Both the position numbers and the translations under genes were made by a program. The notes beneath the pieces were generated by a model, which saw only the letters and a list, made by a program, of their open reading frames with translations, had not been told where the DNA came from and did not search any database. This document shows, in pieces, positions 40,601 through 50,900 of a stretch of DNA of 64,000 nucleotides. The number at the start of each line of letters is the position of its first letter. The first letter of the stretch is position 1. Source of the DNA: Gambelia wislizenii (lineage: Eukaryota > Chordata > Lepidosauria > Squamata > Crotaphytidae); assembly GCA_030847615.1 (NCBI GenBank), contig JAUMIR010000003.1:71000001-71064000 (forward strand), given 5' to 3'.

Positions 40601-43600
40601 TTTATTGGAGAATAAATTTCTTTGGACCCAGCAGGAAATAGATTAAAAGAAATATGAGGAGGATAGGGCTGCAATTTTTGGGACCAATAGGTTTACAAAC
40701 TATCTGTTCCATTCTGTAGGGTCTCTTTTTAAACGTTCCTGTTAAACTTGAGAGAAGATCATGTGGGGAAATTTAAATGTCGTGGCCTAAACTGAATGAG
40801 GAGACATTTAATTCTCCAGACAGACAGACAGACAGACAGACATTTATATACACACACAGATGGAGATGTCATGGGGTTACAGGTGGAAAAGAGAAGGAAA
40901 GCAGAGCAAGGGAGCCATCTATAAGCCATTCAATGGGAGTGCAGGTGGATGGTAAGAATGACAGGAAAACAAGAAAGGCTATTGGTTTATGTGGATATGC
41001 CGGAAACAAAAAAGCCCTGTAGCTGCTGTGGTCTTGTGATCTAAAATAATCAGATACAGTCAACATGGTAGATACACCTTTTTGTACCAAGGTGACTTCA
41101 GAGTGGGGGAACTGTGTGGCTTTCAAAACCCATTTAAGTTCAGATTAAAACAGGTGAGTGTGATGTAATGGGGTAAAACCAAGGCAGGATACTGCACACT
41201 GGAGCTGGGATATAGCCATGTGATGCAGGCAACTTCCTAGTGGCGCAGGGGCCTTTCTATCCCACCACTGCCACCACTTTTGTGACGCTGCACCACCACG
41301 TCATGGCCAAACTACATCTCCCAGTGGTATAGCACAAATACTTAGGTGTGGATGTGTCTTAATGGCTGTGCCTACTTATCAGAGAATCACTCATGTCAGG
41401 CTGCACGTCTTGAATTAATATAAAGAACATTTATTGTCACAGAATAAAATATAACTGCATAAACAATTCATTTGGCCTGCACATACATTCACTCTATAAG
41501 CCTCTCCCTCTCCCTCTTCCCCCCCCCCGCCACACAGCTTAAACTCTCTCCCTCACCCTCTTACTACTGCTTACGAACTCTCATCCTCAAACCCTCAACT
41601 TAAACTGAACTGTTACTTTTCCTTCACTCTCTCTCTTAATCCCCCAGAAATCCCTCCTCTTTCCACATCCTCACAGAGGACTGGCTCCTGAAGCCCACTG
41701 TCCTCATTGGCTCCCCTAGCCATCTGTCACAAGCCATCATGTGGATTCAGCTTGATTTGTCACGCCTAGTTATTGATTCCACCCTGGAACTTCTGCTGCC
41801 ACCATGCAAAGTAGTCCTCCCATCTTAATAATGTCCTAGTGTCCAAGTTCAAACAGTATTACCCAAGGAATTCTCTCATAGTCTTGTCCTTTGACTGTTC
41901 TTACCTGCCAGCATTCTTCACAAAGCCCAGATCAGCAAGAGCCACATCACAGAGCTCACAGCGAAAGCATTCTGGGTGCCAATTATTGTTCATTGCCTTG
42001 ATAACACGGCCAATGATGAACTCACCTTGGAACAGAAACACCACAGAGGAATTAAAAACAATAATTTAATTCAAAAGACTCTTCTCTGTCTCCATCATTA
42101 TCCCCTAAGAATTCCACAGTTTATATACTGTTATTTATGTAGCTCCGTGATTTACGTTGAATTTGTTCAGATTTAGAACAAGCCTGTGATTGCTAACCGC
42201 TATTCTTATTTTACCGTTTAGAAATTTTAACAGTTAGAAATGAGTGATTTGCCCAGTCAAACCCAAATTTACCAGTTTTGATACTAATATCTATTTCAAT
42301 GAACCACAGACTCTCTTGGTAGGGTCTGGATTTCAGGAACCTTTGGTTTAGAACCTCAATATTGATTATTAATTTTAATTAAGACTATAGTGTTTCTCTG
42401 TTTTACTTCACTATTTTTGGAAAGGTAAGGATATCATCAATAATCCTTTAATCTTGGTACCCCTTCCCAAGGTAAGGCTTGAGTATGTATATTTAGAGAT
42501 CTTACCACATTCCCCACAGCAGGGTGCAAACAACATCTGGAAATCATGCTCGCAATATTTTCTCCCTTCAAACTAGAAGAGATACAGGAAAACATATATT
42601 AGGAAACAACTTCAAACACTTCTACACAGTATGCAGGATGCTTATGAAGGCATAAGAATCTTAAACCATTGTTTCTCAACTTCTACAAGTTTTACTTTGA
42701 AACAGTCTTTCCATCACTACAGTTTGTACAGAAATTTTATGTTATTCGTGTCACTGTAACTATGTTCCCCCACTGCCACCACATCCTGGAAGAACTGGTA
42801 AATGGGGGAGATAAGCAGCAATATAGCTAATATGGATCCATGTTTTAGCAACAATATTTCTTGTCCTGAATTAGGGGTACCTCTCATATTGTGTTTTTGC
42901 TTGTGAGTCTCTGTAATTGCCTCATGTGTTAATGGTAAAGGGTTTATTTTAATGCATGGGTTTATTTTAATACACTAGATTAGCTTTTACTAGGTTTCTA
43001 CAAAATCTACAATATTCAGGAAAATGTAAAACAGGTGTTGTAGCTTTCTATATCTACAAAGTCCCTCTTTATGGTTCATATTGGCCTTATTTAGATATAA
43101 CTTTAAACAACAGTTTGGTTTCAAATGAGTGGGCTTTCAAATCATCAGCTCCCCCTCCCCTCTCTTTTGGTATATCTGCAAAAAGACTGTAAGTTTTTAA
43201 ATAACTGCACTTTACTGCTGTGTCCAAAGTTAGGCAAACCATTCTTAGCTTAAATATAGTTTATTGAAACAAGTAACTTCAAACCATGGTTTATGGAGTT
43301 GTTTCAACAACTATTACAATTAAAAACAGTCCAGGATTTGCACATAAATCTATACTTATGTTAATTAAAAACAGACTCAGAAACTTTCAGTCTCATTGCA
43401 GCTGCACCAGAGGATGCCTTGTAGTTCAGCATTATATTTGAACCAGACCATTGTTAAATTCTAGAAAAGCAGTACCCTGTAGAAGTTGGATCATATCAAA
43501 ACTATGTTACTGAATTAATACAAAAGGGAGCAGAATTGAATGAGGATGCTGATATTAAGAATTGCAAAGAGATTTGATATAATCTGAGGCTCCTCAGAAA

Positions 43601-46600
43601 CAATTCAGTTAAATATGGAAATCTCACATCATAAAAAAGTCCATCTGGAAACTGACGGAAGCACTGAGCACAGACAAAGCAGTTTTCATGGTATAGTTCC
43701 CCATTGCTGTTCACAATTCTCTCCGTGGGGTCAAAACGAGCCCGACAGCGTTCACACACAGCATTTGCAAGGGCATCTGTCATGTTACTGGGGAACAAAA
43801 CAGAACAAGTGACATAATTATGAAGTGAAGCCATCAAAGTTGCCTAAGCTGCCATCACCACCACCACCACAACAACAATAAAAGTGTTTATGAATGTATT
43901 CTGACACACTGGATGAGTCATATCTAAAGATTTATACTGTACTTCATAAATGCTCGTTAGTGCTCAATGTGTTTGGTAAACTCTGTTTTCCACTAAGTAA
44001 GTGAGTTTATCTCCTGTCCCTTCACTGGTGAATTGTCCAACTTGCCTTACACATGCTATCTGGTATTCAACAGCAAAGTCTTCCACAGCAAAAAATTGCA
44101 AAAACTACTAGAGAAACATGAGTAAATACAGATAACAAGAGACAGAGAATGTCATGATACATATATAATATGTTGAATGAGAAGCTGAAGGAGTGCTTAG
44201 TAGACTAGTAGCAGATCTTAAGAAAGAAATTAAGACTCTCACATTATATACATGTTCTGTTTCTTTGCAGGAACCATGTTTTTGTCCACATTTCCTTTTG
44301 ACCTCAGAAACATTTCTGGATTCCAGCTCTACAGATCTCAAATTCATCCATTCATCCTACCCATCCTCCTACTCACAAGGGCTAAAAATGTCAAATGTGA
44401 GAAGATTTATTATACTTAAAACCAGAGCAACAATATGCTTTCATAACTCACATTTTACAAAAGGTCCACTTCTCAGACAATCCTATCAGAGTGCAGAGGA
44501 AATTATAGCAAGTTTGCATAATTTGAAGCTAATGCTAGATGCTATGTTGTCAAAGGAGCTTTGAATATGGAGAAATGATTTGATAGGAGGCAAACAGAGA
44601 AAATGTCCATTACATTTTTTTAAAAAAATAGCTGCCAATATATAAATACACAGACCATGGCTCAGGGATCCCCTTCCACACATTTGAATATGTGGGCAGG
44701 TATACTGGCTCTCCCTGACTCATGAGGACTGCTTTGCACAACCTGTTAAAAAAAAAAAAAAGAGAGAGAGAGAGAGAGAAAAGTGTGCATTGTTCTGTAT
44801 CTTGCCTTCAAGACATGTAACCGGAAAAGAGAAAAAACATGTTGTGTACCCTAGAAAATGCTTCAGATTACATTTGTAACACTTTCATTTTTATAATTTA
44901 TGTATTTTATTGTATTATGTAATTAAAAAATAATAAAAATTAAAAATAGCTGCCAATTATAAGCACATACTCTATGTACAAAGCACAGTATCCTAAAGAA
45001 AGGCCTGAAATAATCAAATTTAATTTTTAAAATGTTTCAAATAATTAAAACATATCAATTATATGACATCAATGTCATATATCATGTTTTTTAAAAAGTA
45101 AAAAATGGACAAGTTGCATACCTGTAAGTGTAGTTCTTCGAGTGGTCATCTGTGAACTCACAAAATTGGGATTCTCATGCACCTGCACAGTACACATTCA
45201 GAACCTTCTCTAGACCACTACATTAATCTCCCATGCAAGCAAAGTGATGCTCAAAATTCTACAACAAAGACTTTTACCGTACATGGAGGGAGAAATGCCA
45301 GATGTCCAAGCTGGGTTCAGGAAAGGAAGGGGCACTAGGGATCATATTGCAAACATATGTTGGATAATGGAAAACACCAAAGAATTTTAAAAGAAAATCA
45401 GCCTGTGCTTTAGAAATTATAGCAAAGCCTTTTATTGTATAGATCATGAAAAAATATGGCTTGCTCTTAAAGAAATGGATGTGCCACAACATTTAATTGT
45501 CCTGACGTGTAACCTATACTCAGGACAAGAGGCTACTGTCAGGACGGAATACAGAAAAACAAAATGGTTTCCAATTGGCAAAGGTGTGAGGCAACGCTGC
45601 ATTTTCTCACCCTATCTGTTTAACTTGTATGCTGAACATATCAAATGTAAAACAGGATTAGACTTTGAGGAAGGAGGTGTGAAAATTGGGAGGAAGGAAC
45701 ATCAACAATGTGAGATACACAATTAATACTATGTTACTAGCAGAAAATAGCAAAGACTTGGAACTATTCCTGAATAAAGTCATGCGAGAAAGTACAAAGA
45801 CATTAAGAAAACAAAAATTATGACCATAGATTATTTACATAACTTTAAAATAGACAATGAAGACATTTAAGTTGCTCAAGATTTTCCATACCTTGGCTCT
45901 GTTATGGATCAGAATGGAGACTGCAGTCAAGAAATCAAAAGAAGACTAGGACTTGAAAGGGCAGCTATGAAGGAATTGGACAATATCCAGAAGTGTCCGG
46001 ATGTATCATTTAATACTAAAGTTAGGATTGTCAATGCCATCGTATTTCCCATTTCTATGTATGGTTGTGAAAGCTGGACAGTGAAGAAAGTTGATAGGAA
46101 AAAATCAATTCCTTTGAAATGTGGTGCTGAAGAAGGGTTCTACAGATACTGTGGACTGCTAAAAAGACAAATGAATAGATCCTAGAAAAATCAAGCCTGA
46201 GCTCTCCCTAGAAGCCAAGATGACTAAACTAAGACTGTTGTACTTTTGCCATCTTATGTGAAGCTATAACTAACTAGGAAATACTATACTGCTAAGTAAG
46301 GTAAGAAGGCAGTAAGAAACAAGGAAGACCACATTCCAGATGGATAGACTCAATAAAGGAAGCCATGGCCCTGAATCTGCAAGACCTGAGCAGGGCTGAT
46401 AACCGGGTGACTTGAGGTCTCTCATTCATGGGGCTGCCATAAGTAGAAGTTGACTTGATGTCAGTTAACAACAACAATCATGTTTCATGTAACACTTTGT
46501 TTAGGAATCTTGGTATTTCAGATATTCAAAACTCTGCTCAAATACTTGTATTCTTGTTACGGTCCCCTCCACACACTTTTTGACCTTCATAGCTTGAGAT

Positions 46601-47943
46601 CACTTCTCTTTCTTTCCTGTCATTGTAGAGCAGAATGTAGTTTTTATGTTCTGTTCAATGATTACTTCCTCTGCTAATGTTTCTCTTTTTATTCCCGAGA
46701 GAGACTGCATTTTCTAGAATATTGTCCTCTGTACCACAGTTGCCCAAATTTCCTTCCTTTGGGGAACCAGATGGATTTATCAGCTAACAATCTTCTGAGC
46801 ACTCTAGAAGATTCCAGGGTGTGCTCTAGGATGTACTTTTAATTTTGTTGCTGTTTTCAGGATGTACTCTTAATCTGACTGAGATGCCTCCTAAAACACA
46901 CGCCACATAAAATCTACAAAACATATCTGGCAAAACAATGAATGGTAAGCTTGTGCTCAACCTGGTGGAGTCACAAGTTAGCCAGTCACCTTGAGTCCCA
47001 GTTTTAGGGGGAAATGGGTTGTCTAGATAGGTAAATGAACCTATGCAGGCATTATTTAACCTCAAAATATAATCCAGAAAGTTTTTTATTTTGTTTTAGA
47101 ATTACATATTTGGAAGAAATGCAATGACTTATCTCAAAGTACAATTACAATAGCACCCCTGCATCCATTGATTTGCCAACCATGGGTTAAATTATCCAGG
47201 GTTGGTGATGGTGGGGGAAGGGAGGGGGAGAAGGAATCTCACCTCCACTGTCCCTTCACCAGGGAGGGCTCCTGGTTGCCACCACAGCAATCGTGGGGGG
47301 AGAAGGGGGGGAGGAGCGATCTAGCCCCCCTTCCCTCGGGATGGCTCCTGTCACCACGGCAGGGCCATGGCAGGCGTGAAGGGGGGAGGGGAGGAGACTA
47401 GATGGCCCCCAGGATGGCATTTGCTATTATCCGTGGAATTCACCATCTGCGGGGGGGGGGGCAGAACCAATCCCCCATGGATACAGGGGTGCTACTGCAA
47501 TGTAATTTTGGTCAGCCTGGTTTCCCTTGTAACAATGTACTTGTATGAGGTTTTAAATCTGATGCATTTTTAGAAATGATCACTTAGGTTATCAGACCCA
47601 AAGGACAGAATTCCTACACCTTTCATGCAGAAGTGGGGATTCTGAGAAGTACAGCTTTTTCCATCCTTGTCTGATAAGCTGCATCTGCCAAAAAATTTTT
47701 TCTGGTACAACTATAAGAGTAAAAAACCCAATATTTCTTTGCTTCTGTTCCTTCAATGCTCGTCTCTCATTGAATCTACAACTGCAGCTTGCAACTTCTC
47801 TTGTACAGTAATTATTTTGGCATAGTGGTGAACAACTGTGATGGATCCAGGAAAATTCAGGAGTGAATTTTCTGTCCCAAAACCCTTTGGGGCCAATCCA
47901 CTTCTAATTTTGATAAATGGTTATTCTTGATGCTATACAGTGT

Positions 47944-47975
<32 letters not shown>

Positions 47976-50900
47976 ACTGTCCCTCCTAAAGGCTTCAAGG
48001 AAAGGCAACTTGCATTTTTTGGCCAGAAAAAGATTGGTCCAGGAAGCCAGAAGGGGCCAAGGGCCACAAAAACAGCCAAGGGCCACATGCAACCTTGGGG
48101 CTACACAGTACTTTGCTCACACCTGCTTGGCTATTAACAATAATGGTTGTAAACCAATGAATCCCTGTATCTAAATAGGATTAAAAGTGTTTGTCAAATA
48201 GTTCCCATTAATAGCACTTGAAGCTGCTTTTTAAATCTATAAAGCATTAACCAGCAATTTACAACATGACATAATGGAATGCTATTTAACAAACAATTTT
48301 AAAAGCCTTACCACATAGGAAAAAAATCATATACAAGGATACTGTGCTGGTTTAACATGCTCATAGTAATATGATAATGTTTCAAAAGGGACAAGGAAAA
48401 TTATGGTTCTTTCTAAGAATTCTGAAGAACACTGAACTTTCAGGGGAATGGCATCTCCCAGGATGCAGAAACAGGAAATACTGTGCCAGGAGGAGAACTT
48501 TGACCTGGTTAAGAGTTCTTAACAAGGAAGTCCTACTCATCCTATAAATGAATGTTGAATATAACAGAACTGTCATCCTATAAATGCTGAAGAGAAAACA
48601 GAAAGAAGAAAGAATATAGCAACTCAGAAAGCTATTCATAATAAAACAGTTACTTGAGATGAAGAAAACGACAATATTTCTTCCAGATGTCAACTGAAAC
48701 ATTCAAACATTTTAAAAAGACAATTTTACTTCATAGAATTCCTGGATTTTGTTCATACAGTGTTTACAACACTGCTATCCCAGCACCACTAAGTGAGTAA
48801 AGCTTTTTGTAGTTGTTTTCCTGTGATTGTTCAGAACTGATCATATCAAAGCCAAAGAAACACCTTTCTTCAAACAAAGAGTGGAAATTCAAACCTGGTA
48901 GTTTCAGCTTATCTAGTTTGCCTTACTTCCTGCTTCAAAGGAAGCCAAAGGAAACATTCCTGCAACCAAAGACCATTAATCTGTAAGAGGTATCCATGCA
49001 ACCTACCCAAATATCCCAGCTGCCCTCTCTCTCCCATCATTGAATAATGCCACTGTGCCACTCAGACGATCCTGCCGGCGCTGGTAAAGTTTGGAAGATG
49101 CTAGCTCCTGAAGTTTCATGCCAGCCATGGAACTGATTACCTCTTTTCTTTTTTAAAGAAAGCAGTATTAAGTTTCAAGAAATCTATTTCTTCCAGAGAA
49201 CTGTTCTTCTCAGAAGTGCTAATCAGAACAAGCAGAGTCCATTCTTCTCATACAGTACCTTCTGTTCCATAACCAGTCAACCATCTTGCTTGTTTTCTTC
49301 TATTCCACTGATAAACAATTTTGTGAATATGGAATGAGGGTAGTACTTTCAGACTTATTTGATTAAAAATAGAATTTCAAAATATTATTCTTCACTTCAT
49401 TGAATTAAAATCCAGCAATTAAACTGAATAGTCATTGCAGGAAATAAACCCCCAGTTTGTCTACTGGTAGATTTTTGGCAGTTCAGTAAACAATGATAAT
49501 ATGCAGAAAAATACTCTTAAAGAATTAATCTTCTTTAATCAGTTCTTTCATAGTTTTGCAATAACTAACATTCTTTATATCACTTGGGAAAACAAGTGCT
49601 GGAAAATAGTCTGGCTTTGAAACTCACTCCAAAAGTCACATGCTGCCATAATATTGAGATACCCAGAAAAGAAACATACTTTACATTCCTTTCTCCACTG
49701 CATTCACTCTGGGATGCAGAAATGTTACAGATACAGTCTGTTTCTTTACACAATTCCTTTTTTCCACGCCCATCTTGGAGAAAGCATCACATTACATAAG
49801 CTGAAGTCATGACTCTAATATTTATATTGTTTTGGTGATCCAGACCTCCCCACCCTTCCCCACTCTCTTCTCCTCTGTTACTTTACCATTTTATGATATT
49901 CTGAGATGATGTGTCCTTATGAGCTATTCTTACTTATTCTGCTTCTATAAGAACATTTCAATACACACACTGGAGTAAAAAAAAATGCAGCAAAATCCAA
50001 CAATGTATAATACTGGTTCCTTAAATAAAAAGCAGATGAAAAGAGCAGAAGATAACAGGGCTTCTTCTGCATTCCAACTAGACATACAGTAGTTTAATCA
50101 GATATTACAAGTCAGAACTACAGTTTTAAAATCTATTTGTTTCCCTTCTTCAGCTATAAAATGTGCTAAGTCTTGAAAAGTTTTCAGGACTAAAAAATAT
50201 AACTCTTGTTCTTTCTTAACAACTGCCAAAAGTATTAAGTGATGGGGATGTTTTAGAAAAATAGCTCTTTAATGTCTGACTAGGTGGCTTGATAAAACTC
50301 CCTTTGTTTCTGCACCTGTAACTTCTGCTCACACATCTGGAGGTAGAAATAGGCTCTAGTGCACATAGCTATAATGCATCCTAAATCCTTCTCCCAGCCC
50401 ATTAGTCAGAAGTATCACTGTTCAGGAAACAATAGTCTCAGAAGATGTAATGTTTATAACAGTTTAAACAGAAATGAAAAAATTACATCAATTATGACTT
50501 TAAAAAACTGAATTATGGATTTCTGAAAACGATTAATTTCCAACAGTTCCTTACATTTTAGAGCCTTTGTTTTTGTTGAGGAGAAAATTCAGAGTTTTCT
50601 GATTATAACATTTGTTCCCCCCTCCCATTAGTTAACTAAACTACCAAAATTAAAACCACATCATCAAGCTGATAAGTGTGAGAGGAAGAAATATACATCT
50701 CCTTTAATATACAAGGTTTTGCCTGAGCTACATGGACCCCAAAACACTGGCAAAAGGTAATTAATTTCAGGATGAAATGTATTCAGTCTGGAATCATCTG
50801 CACCTTACCTAGAAAAAAAGACACAATCAACAAGAGTGGAATTACTATCTGAGTAATAGCCTAAATCCAAATGTACTTCTCTCTAGAGAAGTGCAGACCT

